Of a stretch of DNA of 62,562 nucleotides, positions 45,422 through 53,385 are shown piece by piece. The stretch is from an uncultured Acidobacteriota bacterium (GTDB lineage Bacteria > Acidobacteriota > Thermoanaerobaculia > Gp7-AA8), in contig CALMZP010000097.1 in NCBI GenBank assembly GCA_937870635.1, positions 1 through 62,562 of the forward strand, written 5' to 3'. The notes beneath the pieces are model-generated. The model did not search any database, was not told the DNA's origin, and saw only the letters and a list, made by a program, of their open reading frames with translations. A program made the translations under genes and the position numbers. Numbering within the stretch: position 1 is the stretch's first letter; each line of letters starts with the position of its first letter.

Positions 45422-45513
45422 GATTTTGGATTTTAGATTTTGGATTTTGGATTGGATCAGCGCGCCAGCGATGTAGGCGCAAGCAATCCAAAATCCAAAA
45501 TCCAAAATCCAAG
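45422..45513. repeat. AATCCAAAATC-word inverted array
   Basis: Left: GATTTTGGATTTTAGATTTT followed by GGATTTTGG. Right: CAATCCAAAATCCAAAATCC. They flank a 27-nt centre. The rest of the 371-nt gap 45418-45788 holds a GGTCGAA triplet array near 45640-45659, a half copy of the GCTGCCGCACTCCA palindrome near 45570-45584, and no gene. Confidence 0.85.
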
Positions 45514-45788
45514 AATGTCTCTCGTCACCGTTCCACCAACTCGATTCCCTGCGCCACGTTGAGCCAAGCTGCCGCACTCCACTCCTTCGACCGGTTTTTT
45601 GGAGAAACCGTCCTGAATACCGGAGGATCAAGGGTGAGGTCGAAGGTCGAAGGTCGAATCGCCCCGAAGCGACAGCCGGCTTAGCCTCTCGCAAAACGCG
45701 GGCGGAGCCTTCGGGTTTGCCCGTATCCCCCACATCCCCCATACTTGCGGCGCTTTTTGCACCGCCGGGAAAAAGGGAGAGCGATTGC

Positions 45789-47387
45789 ATGGCCGAAGAA
45801 GTCTTGGCGACTGACAAACATCCTCGCGGCTTGTATGTGCTGTTCGGGACGGAGATGTGGGAGCGATTCAGCTTCTACACCGTCAACGCCATGCTGGCGC
45901 TGTACCTCCGCGATTCAGTGCAGGGTTTCAGTTTTTCGAGTGCGCAGGCAGCCACGGTTCAGTCGTGGTACCTGATGTTCGTTTACTTCACCCCGCTGAT
46001 CGGCGGTCTCATCGCCGATCTCTTCCTCGGATTCCGGAAGGCGATCATCGTGGGCGGCGTCTTCTTCATCGCCGGCCATGCCCTGCTCGCCGTTCCCGAC
46101 AACCTGATGATCGTGTACGCCGCGCTGGCGTGTCTCGTCATCGGAAACGGTTTCTTCAAACCGAACGTGTCCTCGATGGTTGGGAACCTCTACAGCGAGG
46201 GAAGCCACCTGAAGGACAAGGCGTATCTGATTTTCTACATGGGCATCAACGTCGGCGCCGCGCTGGCTCCGATCGTCGCCGGGTTCATTCAGCCACGCTG
46301 GGGCTTCCACCCGGCATTCTTCATGGGCGCCCTCGGCATGTTGATCTCCATGGCGCTCTTCATGACGAACCGGCGTCACGTCGCTCATGCGGACCGCATC
46401 CGCGGCAAGAAGAACGACTTCATGCGTCAGGACGGCTCGCACGGCCATCAGGACGCCGTGGCCACGTCCGAGGATCTGCCGCCGGTGCTGAATGAAGAAG
46501 CGCGCAACATGCAGGCCGTTCCGGAATGGAAGCGGATCATGGCGCTGATCGTCATCTTCATCATCGTCATCGTGTTCTGGATGATCTTCCACCAGAACAG
46601 CCTTACGCTCACGTTCTGGGCGGACGACCACACCGAGTGGACCTTTATCCGCGCCGGCGGCATTCTCTCCAACGCCATCAACGCCATCTGGATTGTGGTC
46701 CTCTCGCTGCCGCTGGCCGGCTTCTGGACGTGGCTGGACAAGCGGGGCATGGAGCCGTCCACGCCGACGAAGATGATGTACGGGATGATCCTCACCGGCC
46801 TTTCGATGATCGTTCTGTATTTCGCCGCACAGAGCCACGGATACACCGCTCCCGTTTTCCGCGTGGAGAAAGTCGATCAGGCAGGGACGTGGGTCTCGAT
46901 CTCGCCCGAGGCGCGCGAGCATCTCGGAATTGCGATTCCGCCGACGAGCATCGAGGTTCAGAAGAGCGACACGACCGTGTCGCTCGAGGCGTGGCGCGTG
47001 AATCACAGCGGGCCGACGCCGAAACCGGGCGACTTCGTCCGCATCGACGGCCACGACGCGACGCAGATCAGCACCGGGCAGACGACAAAGGCCTCCCTGT
47101 GGTGGCTCATCCTCATGTACGGCGTCATCTCCCTCGGTGAGCTCATGCTGAGCCCCATGGGCCTGGCTCTCGTCTCCAAGGTAGCGCCGGTGCGCATGCG
47201 CGGACTGATGATGGGCGGCTGGTTCACCGCCACGGCAATCGGCAACAAGCTCACTGCGATCGGCGGTTACTGGGATCTGTGGAGCCACACGAAGTTCTTC
47301 ATGGTGCTCGCCCTGATGGCGTTCGCCACGGCCGTCGTGTTGTTCCTGCTCCTCCGTCCGTTGCGGAAGGCGATGCCCGGGGTCTGA
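45789..47387 (+). CDS. POT-family (PTR2) proton-coupled oligopeptide transporter with extra domain
   Basis: 532 residues. The POT signatures are clear: GTEMWERFSFYTVNAMLALY (ExxER-type helix 1 motif) and the PTR2 segment FYMGINVGAALAPIVAGF. It imports di- and tripeptides with protons. An insertion of roughly 90 residues after TM 9-10 (PVFRVEKVDQAGTWVSISPE to KPGDFVRIDGHDATQI) is soluble and unlike the core. The ATG at 45789 follows GGGAGAG. The stop overlaps the murB start by one base. Confidence 0.9.
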   Translation: MAEEVLATDKHPRGLYVLFGTEMWERFSFYTVNAMLALYLRDSVQGFSFSSAQAATVQSWYLMFVYFTPLIGGLIADLFLGFRKAIIVGGVFFIAGHALLAVPDNLMIVYAALACLVIGNGFFKPNVSSMVGNLYSEGSHLKDKAYLIFYMGINVGAALAPIVAGFIQPRWGFHPAFFMGALGMLISMALFMTNRRHVAHADRIRGKKNDFMRQDGSHGHQDAVATSEDLPPVLNEEARNMQAVPEWKRIMALIVIFIIVIVFWMIFHQNSLTLTFWADDHTEWTFIRAGGILSNAINAIWIVVLSLPLAGFWTWLDKRGMEPSTPTKMMYGMILTGLSMIVLYFAAQSHGYTAPVFRVEKVDQAGTWVSISPEAREHLGIAIPPTSIEVQKSDTTVSLEAWRVNHSGPTPKPGDFVRIDGHDATQISTGQTTKASLWWLILMYGVISLGELMLSPMGLALVSKVAPVRMRGLMMGGWFTATAIGNKLTAIGGYWDLWSHTKFFMVLALMAFATAVVLFLLLRPLRKAMPGV

Positions 47388-48460
47388 TGGCGGAGCCCAG
47401 GGTCCGGGAGAACGTACCGCTCGCACCGCTCACGACGATCGGGATCGGCGGTCCGGCCCGGTACTTCATCACGGCGGCGACAGTCGACGAATTGGGCGAG
47501 GCCCTTGACTGGGCCTCGCAGCGTTCACTGCCGGTATTCGTCCTCGGCGGCGGCAGCAACCTTCTCATCTCGGATGAGGGTTTTTCAGGCCTCGTCATCC
47601 AGATCGGCCTCCGCGGGGTGGTCGTGGAGAGCGAGGACCGTTACGCTACGGTGAAGGTCGCGGCGGCCGAACCGTGGGATTCGTTCGTGGAGACCGCGAC
47701 CGGCAAGGGATGGGCGGGGGTCGAGTGCCTCTCCGGCATACCAGGATCGACGGGAGCGACACCGATTCAGAACGTCGGCGCCTATGGTCAGGATGTGAGC
47801 GAGACGATCGTGCGCGTGGAAACGCTGGATCGGATGACCGGGCGCGTCGTACCGTTCACGAATGCCGAATGCCAGTTCGGCTATCGCGCCAGCCGTTTCA
47901 AGAATCACGAGCCCGGGCGTTACGTCGTTCTCAATGTGACCTTTCGGCTGGAGCGCGGAGGATCAGCGTCCATACGCTATCCCGAGCTGCAGAAGTATCT
48001 CGACGAGCACGAGGTCGCGGTCGCCGACCTGGCCAGCGTTCGAAAAGCGGTCATTGCGATCCGGAAGAGGAAGGGAATGGTCATCGACCCGTCCGATCCC
48101 GATACCCGCAGCGACGGCTCCTTTTTCATGAATCCGGTCATTCGCGCGGACGAGCTGGGGGAATTCGGCGGCCCTTCGTTCCCCGCGGGCGACGGTCTCG
48201 TTAAGCTTTCAGCGGCGTGGCTGATCGAGAACGCCGGATTCACGAAAGGCTACCGGCACGGCAACGTCGGCCTGTCTTCCAAGCACTCGCTGGCAATCAT
48301 CAATCGCGGCGGCGGCACGGCGGCGGAGGTGCGGGAGCTGGTGGAGTTGATTCAGTCGCGTGTGCGCGAACGCTTCGGAGTGGAGCTGCAGCCGGAGCCG
48401 AACTTCATCGGATTTGGTGCGAACGAACGATGGGCGATGGTTTGGAACGATGAACGATGA
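47387..48460 (+). CDS. murB: UDP-N-acetylmuramate dehydrogenase (MurB)
   Basis: 357 residues. FAD- and NADPH-dependent reduction of UDP-GlcNAc-enolpyruvate to UDP-MurNAc. FAD-binding LGGGSNLLISDEGF, the GSTGATPIQNVGAYGQ loop, the YRASRFK motif of type I enzymes, and the proton-donor region SDGSFFMNPV are all present. The ATG overlaps the transporter stop (TGATG), an unusual partner for murB, which normally sits in the division cluster. The last residues, WNDER, and the stop come from the GAACGATGA array. Confidence 0.95.
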   Translation: MAEPRVRENVPLAPLTTIGIGGPARYFITAATVDELGEALDWASQRSLPVFVLGGGSNLLISDEGFSGLVIQIGLRGVVVESEDRYATVKVAAAEPWDSFVETATGKGWAGVECLSGIPGSTGATPIQNVGAYGQDVSETIVRVETLDRMTGRVVPFTNAECQFGYRASRFKNHEPGRYVVLNVTFRLERGGSASIRYPELQKYLDEHEVAVADLASVRKAVIAIRKRKGMVIDPSDPDTRSDGSFFMNPVIRADELGEFGGPSFPAGDGLVKLSAAWLIENAGFTKGYRHGNVGLSSKHSLAIINRGGGTAAEVRELVELIQSRVRERFGVELQPEPNFIGFGANERWAMVWNDER

Positions 48461-48653
48461 ACGATGAACGATGAAGGTACCGAAGTCCAAGCCACGTGAT
48501 CCTGAGCCGCGAAGACAGCGAAGGATCTCAGGCTGTGTAACTTGAGATCCTTCGCCGTCTTCGCGGCTCAGGATGACGTGTTGCTCCATGCTTTGTTCGT
48601 TCATCGTTCATCGTTCATCGCTCATCGTTCATCGTTCATCGCTCATCGTTCAA
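48445..48653. repeat. Nested palindromic element C (longest GAACGATGA arms)
   Basis: Left arm: four tandem GAACGAT-type words (48445-48477). Centre: hairpin 48493-48580 with arms CACGTGATCCTGAGCCGCGA and CGCGGCTCAGGATGACGTG. Right arm: seven or more ATCGTTC words (48594-48653), including CATCGCTCATCGTTC variants. murB and the PilZ gene both end within it. Confidence 0.92.
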
Positions 48654-49327
48654 ATATCCGTCCGCATGCGGTCGAAGACTCGCGAGATCGTCTGGATGTC
48701 GATGCTTCGCTCGAGGTACTCCCACACGGCCAGGACTTCCTCACGGTTGCGGATCGATTCGATCTCGATGTTCGACGCGCCGTGCGTGATGGCGTACTTG
48801 GCTCGGTGATACCACTTCTGCGCTTCATCGGGGTTGGCCAGGAGCCTTTCGCGAGCGTGCTGCACGAGGAGCACCTGATCCGGGGGGATGTCCTCGCTCG
48901 ATGAAGGGAGGGTGCGTACGCCGGAACGGTTCTTCTCGGCCATGCGCTCGACGAGGCGGCGCCGTTTCCGCTCGAGCGTGTCGGCCTCGCGCTTCATCGC
49001 GCCGCTCTTGATGAGCAGGTGGAGGGCGAGCGCGTATTCCGCGTTTCCGCTCTCGATGCGCAGACCCGACCGGTAAACCTGCGCGCCGTCCGCCCCGGGG
49101 GTCTTCGAAAGACGGCTCCAGATGAGGAAGCCCTTGACGTCGACGGCGATGTCGCCGCGGCGGATCATGAACCGTCCCACCGTGCCGAGACGGATGGGTG
49201 CAGGATGCTCGACCAGCGCTCCGATGGTGCTCAGATTGACGATGGCAATCGGATACGCGGCAAATGTGGCGGGGAGTGGCTCGGACGCTGTGAACCGTTC
49301 CGCCGCCCGGAGCTCTTCGACGTTCAT
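48650..49327 (-). CDS. PilZ-domain protein
   Basis: 225 residues. Residues 10-95 resemble a PilZ fold (ERFTASEPLPATF, AIVNLSTIGALVEHPAPIRL, GFLIWSR and YRSGLRI), although the canonical RxxxR and D/NxSxxG residues for c-di-GMP are altered (NLSTIG is present). The C-terminal half is a charged helical domain of unknown type. Start ATG at 49327. The stop codon TGA is the first base triplet of the repeat arm. Confidence 0.72.
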   Translation of the reverse strand: MNVEELRAAERFTASEPLPATFAAYPIAIVNLSTIGALVEHPAPIRLGTVGRFMIRRGDIAVDVKGFLIWSRLSKTPGADGAQVYRSGLRIESGNAEYALALHLLIKSGAMKREADTLERKRRRLVERMAEKNRSGVRTLPSSSEDIPPDQVLLVQHARERLLANPDEAQKWYHRAKYAITHGASNIEIESIRNREEVLAVWEYLERSIDIQTISRVFDRMRTDI

Positions 49328-49346
49328 GGGCGAATGGGATTCGAGT

Positions 49347-49766
49347 TTACGCCTCTTCGACGTAGGGGGTCAGCCTCTCGCGCACGAGGTCCGGAACCGG
49401 GATGGGGCGGAACTCCCCGCGGGCGACTGAGACCAGAACGTAGTGGCCGGTGGCGACGACGACGTCCGGGACATCGCTTTGCCTCACCACGAAGTTCACC
49501 TTGATCGAGCTTCCGCCGAGCTTCCCGAAGAACGCCTCGACGATGAGCAGCTCGTCGAGCTTGACGGGATGGAAGAAGTCGCACTCGACATGGACGCGGG
49601 GGAGCCAGATGCCGATCTCCTCGAAGAGAGTCTTGTAAGACAATCCGCACGAACGGAACAGCTCCACCTCCGCCAGCGCGAAGAACCTCAGATAAGCCTG
49701 ATAATTGATGATCCCGGCGGCATCGATGTCCTCCCACCGGACGTACTCCCGCACCGAAAAGCGCAT
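49347..49766 (-). CDS. Acyl-CoA thioesterase of the 4HBT hot-dog family
   Basis: 139 residues. The motif VRWEDIDAAGIINYQAYLRF has the active-site Asp of the YbgC/FadM group, followed by the hot-dog beta-sheet (VHVECDFFHPVKLDELLIVE). It hydrolyses acyl-CoA or acyl-ACP. The ATG at 49766 lies 6 nt after a CATAAT box. It comes 26 nt after the truncated DUF2277 ORF. Confidence 0.9.
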   Translation of the reverse strand: MRFSVREYVRWEDIDAAGIINYQAYLRFFALAEVELFRSCGLSYKTLFEEIGIWLPRVHVECDFFHPVKLDELLIVEAFFGKLGGSSIKVNFVVRQSDVPDVVVATGHYVLVSVARGEFRPIPVPDLVRERLTPYVEEA

Positions 49767-49772
49767 GGGTGC

Positions 49773-49778
49773 ATTATG
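49773..49778 (-). promoter_or_regulatory. -10-like hexamer CATAAT before the thioesterase
   Basis: On the minus strand CATAAT is followed by GCACCC and the ATG, leaving 6 nt between. Confidence 0.55.
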
Positions 49779-49792
49779 GATCGAGCCACCTG

Positions 49793-49939
49793 TTAACCAT
49801 CCAGCCGCGACAGTCGTTCAGTGAGCGAGGGCTTGTTGAAGCCCGACAGCTTCCGTACGAACTGAAGGGACGCCGCCTCGATCTCTTCATCCGTGGCGGG
49901 AGGCTCGAAATTGAAGAGCGTTTTGATGTTCCGGCACAT
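49793..49939 (-). CDS. Truncated DUF2277 protein
   Basis: 48 residues, starting MCRNIKTLFNFEPPATDEEI and continuing to FVRKLSGFNKPS. This is the strongly conserved N-terminus of DUF2277 proteins, normally about 85-90 residues. After KPS the sequence departs (LTERLSRLDG) and stops, and only 26 nt remain before the thioesterase start. So the C-terminal 35-40 residues appear to be lost. It may still be translated. Upstream is an AATCTAAAATC repeat arm. Below the usual length cut-off, easily missed. Confidence 0.68.
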   Translation of the reverse strand: MCRNIKTLFNFEPPATDEEIEAASLQFVRKLSGFNKPSLTERLSRLDG

Positions 49940-49940
49940 G

Positions 49941-49970
49941 ATTTTCGGATTTTAGATTTTCGATTTGATG
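49941..49970. repeat. AATCTAAAATCC-type repeat arm
   Basis: ATTTTCGGATTTTAGATTTT followed by CGATTTGATG: one arm of the array family at 45422-45513. The stop codon and last four residues (IKSKI) of the DUF4442 gene lie in it. Confidence 0.75.
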
Positions 49971-50410
49971 CTTAGCAATTTTTCACAGGAAGCATGGATC
50001 TCGCCGGCGGCATTGACCAGCTCGACCGTATAGGTGCGTTCGGCGCGGCCATTTCTGTCCACTTCGCCGCGAATGGCGTCCAGCTCTTCCTCGGTGACTC
50101 GGAAGGTAGCCGTCAGACTTTCGCGCCCCGGTTTCCGGAAGCGGATCGTGGCCGCCTTGTCCCAGACGACGTAGCCCGGGCCGAGCAAGTGGATCAGCAT
50201 GATCATGTAGACGGGATCGACGGCGCCGTACATGCTCCCGCCGAAGATCGTGCCGACGTAATTACGCGTGCGCCAGCTCAGCGGCAGCCGCACGCGGATC
50301 TCCCTCCAGTCGCTTGCGATGAACGTGATGCGCGCACCGGTGCCGCGGTAGGCGGGGAACCAGTTGAAGCCCCATCGCGCCAACCGCGTGCGCCAGCTCT
50401 CGGGCATCAT
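49952..50410 (-). CDS. DUF4442 hot-dog-fold protein (PaaI-like thioesterase)
   Basis: 152 residues. NWFPAYRGTGARITFIASDW, LSWRTRNYVGTIFGGSMYGA and VDPVYMIMLIHLLG match DUF4442, a hot-dog fold related to PaaI thioesterases. The likely role is acyl-CoA or acyl-ACP hydrolysis, but this is uncertain. Two adjacent ATGs (50410, 50407) follow the hexosaminidase stop by 7 nt, so this is the downstream gene of that operon. The C-terminal LLSIKSKI derives from the repeat arm. Confidence 0.82.
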   Translation of the reverse strand: MMPESWRTRLARWGFNWFPAYRGTGARITFIASDWREIRVRLPLSWRTRNYVGTIFGGSMYGAVDPVYMIMLIHLLGPGYVVWDKAATIRFRKPGRESLTATFRVTEEELDAIRGEVDRNGRAERTYTVELVNAAGEIHASCEKLLSIKSKI

Positions 50411-50417
50411 CCGCGCC

Positions 50418-52043
50418 TCAGCGAGCTGCAGGAGGGGCCGCCGGCGGCGCATCCGGCACCGGCCTGAAATTCAGGTCGAGCGCGCGATAACGGCCCTCAT
50501 GGACCCGCATTCGTTTGAGAAAGTCCTCGTAGTTCCTTTTCGCTGCCGGAGTCCATGTCACCTCGGAGATCGCGGTCAGGCGAGGGAATGCCATGTACTC
50601 GACGTGTCCCGGCGACTGCATGTACTCGGTCCAGATGTTTCCCTGGGCGCCGAGGACGTGGCGGGCTTCGTCAGCGGTGAGGGCGGCGGGGACGGGCTCG
50701 AAGCTGTACACCTTCTCGAGCGGCAGGTTCCCGCCGATGTTCGGAAGCTCGCCTGGCTCCTGCGACTGCGCATAATCGAGATAGACGTGCGTGGTCGGAG
50801 CCATCACCACGTCATGGCCCGCCTTCGCCGCGGTGATGCCACCTTCCACCCCGCGCCACGACATCACCGTTGCGCCCGGAGCGAGACCGCCCTCGAGGAT
50901 CTCATCCCACCCGATCAAGCGGCGGCCGCGGTCGGCGAGGAACTTGTCCATCCGCCGCACGATGTAGCTCTGCATCTCGTGCTCGTCCTTCAGGCCGAGC
51001 TCCTTGATGCGCGCCTGCACCTCCGCGCTCGCTTTCCACTGATCCTTGATCGCCTCGTCTCCTCCGATGTGCACGAACGGTCCGGGAAAGAGCGTCAGCA
51101 CTTCCGTCAGCACGTCCTGGAGAAAGAGGATGGTTTTTTCGCTCGGATTGAAAATGTTCGCGTTCACACCCCAGCGCGGCCACACTTCGAGCTGCTCGCC
51201 CGTCACGCCGAGCTCGGGATACGCGGCGATGGCGGCCTGCGCGTGCCCCGGCATCTCGATCTCGGGGACCACCGTGATGTGGCGCTGGCGCGCGTATTCG
51301 ACCACCTCGCGAATGTCGTTCTGCGTGTAGAAGCCGCCGTGTGGCTTCCTGTCGAAGCCCTTTGGATTTCGTTCATGGCCGAGCCGCGTGTGTCTGCGCC
51401 ATGCACCGACTTCGGTCAGGCGGGGGTACTTCCTGATCTCGATGCGCCAGCCCTGATCGTCGGTGAGGTGCCAGTGGAACGTGTTGAATTTGTGAACGGC
51501 GAGGAGATCGATGAAGCGAAGAACGAATTCCTTCGGAGCGAAGTGACGGCAGACGTCGAGCATCGCGCCGCGCCAGCGGAACCTCGGCTGGTCTTCGATC
51601 TTCACCGCCGGGGCGCTCCAGGCCACATCCTTCTGCAGCGTGCTGGCGAAGATCGCCGGCGGGAAGATTTGCCGCAGGCTTTGCGCTCCATAAAAGAGTC
51701 CCGCTTCCTTCGGGGCGCGAATGGACACGCGCTTCGGCGTCACTTCCAGCAGGTAGCCCTCGTCGCCGAGCCGGGCGAGAGACGGGTCGAGTGCGAACTG
51801 AATCGTGTTCTCTGCGCCTTTTCCAGCCGCGACGCTCAATGTGTAACCGGTCGAAGGAGCCATCCAGCTGGTGAACATCTGCGCGGTCTTCTGCGCGGCG
51901 TTGTCAGCGATGACCCGTGTGTCCGCTTTCAGCGTGAAGGTCCCTTCGCCAGGCTGGACGCTCACCGGCCGCGGGAGGATCGAGATGTCGGCGTTGACGG
52001 TGAGTGGGAGGAACATGCAGAGAAGCCAGTGGTAGCCTCGCAT
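50418..52043 (-). CDS. GH20 beta-N-acetylhexosaminidase (exported)
   Basis: 541 residues with signal peptide (YHWLLCMFLPLTVNA). An N-terminal GH20b-like alpha/beta domain (SILPRPVSVQPGEGTFTL) precedes the TIM barrel. The catalytic Asp-Glu pair is in FVHIGGDEAIKDQW; other hallmark segments are FNTFHWHLTDDQGWRIEI and VPEIEMPGHAQAAIAAYPEL. It removes terminal GlcNAc or GalNAc from chitin oligomers, peptidoglycan fragments or glycans. The ATG at 52043 is chosen because TAATAC precedes it by 10 nt; ATG 52052 would add three residues. Confidence 0.93.
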   Translation of the reverse strand: MRGYHWLLCMFLPLTVNADISILPRPVSVQPGEGTFTLKADTRVIADNAAQKTAQMFTSWMAPSTGYTLSVAAGKGAENTIQFALDPSLARLGDEGYLLEVTPKRVSIRAPKEAGLFYGAQSLRQIFPPAIFASTLQKDVAWSAPAVKIEDQPRFRWRGAMLDVCRHFAPKEFVLRFIDLLAVHKFNTFHWHLTDDQGWRIEIRKYPRLTEVGAWRRHTRLGHERNPKGFDRKPHGGFYTQNDIREVVEYARQRHITVVPEIEMPGHAQAAIAAYPELGVTGEQLEVWPRWGVNANIFNPSEKTILFLQDVLTEVLTLFPGPFVHIGGDEAIKDQWKASAEVQARIKELGLKDEHEMQSYIVRRMDKFLADRGRRLIGWDEILEGGLAPGATVMSWRGVEGGITAAKAGHDVVMAPTTHVYLDYAQSQEPGELPNIGGNLPLEKVYSFEPVPAALTADEARHVLGAQGNIWTEYMQSPGHVEYMAFPRLTAISEVTWTPAAKRNYEDFLKRMRVHEGRYRALDLNFRPVPDAPPAAPPAAR

Positions 52044-52060
52044 GTTGCGCATCGTATTAC

Positions 52061-52095
52061 GGATGGAGTGCGGCAGCAGCTGCCGCACTCCATCC
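52061..52095. repeat. Perfect 17-bp-arm palindrome GGATGGAGTGCGGCAGC
   Basis: Two 17-nt arms, identical as inverted repeats, lie around a single A. Copy 2 of the family at 36227-36254. It sits immediately before the TAATAC box of the hexosaminidase. Confidence 0.92.
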
Positions 52096-52111
52096 TCCGC
52101 CCAGAAACGCT

Positions 52112-52465
52112 TCAGACGTCGACCACCACCTTGAAGCCGCCGTAGACCATGCGTTTCACGTCGAAGGGCATCGTCGTCGGCATCTTCGCCAGCCGAGGAT
52201 CCTTCATCACCTTCGCATTCACGCGGTCGCGATGCGCGCGGGACTTGAACACGATCCAGGCGAACACCACCGTCTCGCCCGGCTTGAGCTTCATCATCTT
52301 CGTGAACGCGACCGCGCCCTGAGGGGCAAGGTCGTCGCCGGCACATTCGCGGTATTCGAGCGCGCCGTGCTCGCGCCAGATCTTTCCCGCCTTCTTCGAC
52401 AACACGCGGTAGGCGGAAAGATTCTTCTTCGGGACCGGGAGGACGAATCCGTCGACGTAGCTCAT
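52112..52465 (-). CDS. DUF1428 family protein (YbaA-like)
   Basis: 117 residues. MSYVDGFVLPVPKKNLSAYR, WREHGALEYRECAGDD, VVFAWIVFKSRAHRDRVN and PFDVKRMVYGGFKVVV match DUF1428, a dimeric alpha/beta-barrel-like fold with unknown function. It overlaps the carbonic anhydrase stop by four bases, so they are co-translated. Confidence 0.9.
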   Translation of the reverse strand: MSYVDGFVLPVPKKNLSAYRVLSKKAGKIWREHGALEYRECAGDDLAPQGAVAFTKMMKLKPGETVVFAWIVFKSRAHRDRVNAKVMKDPRLAKMPTTMPFDVKRMVYGGFKVVVDV

Positions 52466-53082
52466 AACCCCTCCGTTGCGAAAAAATCGACCAGGCCGGT
52501 CTCGAGCGAATACTCCGCGCCGACGACTGCCAGCCCCTCCTTCGCGATCAGGTTCTCGAGAATCTCCGATCCGTGGCGCAGATGATTGGCCGAGACGCGG
52601 ATGTTCGCGCGCACGGCCTCTTCGATCAGGAGTTCGGGATTCTTCCTCATGTCCGTGGCCAGCAGCGCCTCGACGGACGGCCGCACGCGGCCGACGATCG
52701 ACTGGAGATTGCGCGACTGCTGTTCGCGCGGCCGTTGGAGCTCCTCGATGGTCGCCACGATCGCGCCGCAGGTGGAGTGACCGAGGATGATGACGAGGCG
52801 CGTGCCGAATCGCTCGACGGCAAATTCAACGCTGCCGATCTGCGACGGCGCGACGATGTTGCCTGCGACGCGGATGACGAAGAGATCGCCGAGACCCTGG
52901 TCGAAGATGATCTCGGCCGGCACCCGTGAATCGGAGCAGCCGAGGATGACGGCAAAAGGGGCCTGTCCGGTGGCCAGCTCGCGGCGGCGCGACTCGCTGG
53001 TGATCGCGTGACTGGGGATGTCGGCGGCAAATCGCCGGTTCCCTTCGCGAAGAAGGTCCAGGGCCTGTCTGGCGTCGATCAT
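52462..53082 (-). CDS. Beta-class carbonic anhydrase
   Basis: 206 residues. Zinc ligands: Cys in VILGCSDSRVPAEI, His and Cys in IILGHSTCGAIVAT; the Asp-Arg dyad is in CSDSR. It interconverts CO2 and bicarbonate in the cytosol. It lies between two genes with 4-nt overlaps on both sides (ATGA). The operon is small acidic protein, carbonic anhydrase, DUF1428. Confidence 0.94.
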   Translation of the reverse strand: MIDARQALDLLREGNRRFAADIPSHAITSESRRRELATGQAPFAVILGCSDSRVPAEIIFDQGLGDLFVIRVAGNIVAPSQIGSVEFAVERFGTRLVIILGHSTCGAIVATIEELQRPREQQSRNLQSIVGRVRPSVEALLATDMRKNPELLIEEAVRANIRVSANHLRHGSEILENLIAKEGLAVVGAEYSLETGLVDFFATEGL

Positions 53083-53360
53083 TCTCCCGACGCCATCCGC
53101 GACCAGGCCACCACCTTCGTAGCGAATCGCGAGGCATCGGCCGGCTTGCGGCCAAACTGCCCGGCGACCTCACGCTCCAGGAATGTGGTGACTTCTTCTT
53201 CTGAGCCGCCATCACCGAGCACATCCAGCAGTGCGTCCGCCAGCGGGCTGTAACGGTGGCGCCCTTCGCCGGCGCCGACGATGCCTGCCGGATCCCATTC
53301 GTTGAGAAGTGTCAGCAGCTGGCCGTGCTCATCTCTGAGTTTTCTTCGTTCTTCGCGCAT
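53079..53360 (-). CDS. Small DUF1871-like protein
   Basis: 93 residues. LTLLNEWDPAGIVGAGEGRH followed by YSPLADALLDVL and SEEEVTTFLEREVAGQFG recalls DUF1871 and related small helical domains (LNEWDPIGV...Y). Its function is unknown. The ATG at 53360 is favoured; a longer frame from 53414 would translate an AGCACCA repeat. It is the first gene of the carbonic anhydrase operon. Confidence 0.65.
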   Translation of the reverse strand: MREERRKLRDEHGQLLTLLNEWDPAGIVGAGEGRHRYSPLADALLDVLGDGGSEEEVTTFLEREVAGQFGRKPADASRFATKVVAWSRMASGE

Positions 53361-53385
53361 GATTCGTTCGTCGGCAATCCTATCG

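Noticed and set aside
45422-45513. tRNA or structured ncRNA in the gap after 45417
   Set aside because: The folding potential comes from simple inverted AATCCAAAAT words; there is no tRNA cloverleaf or known RNA motif.
48445-48653. CRISPR array
   Set aside because: The repeated words are 7-10 nt, directly adjacent and inverted around a hairpin; there are no unique spacers and no cas genes.
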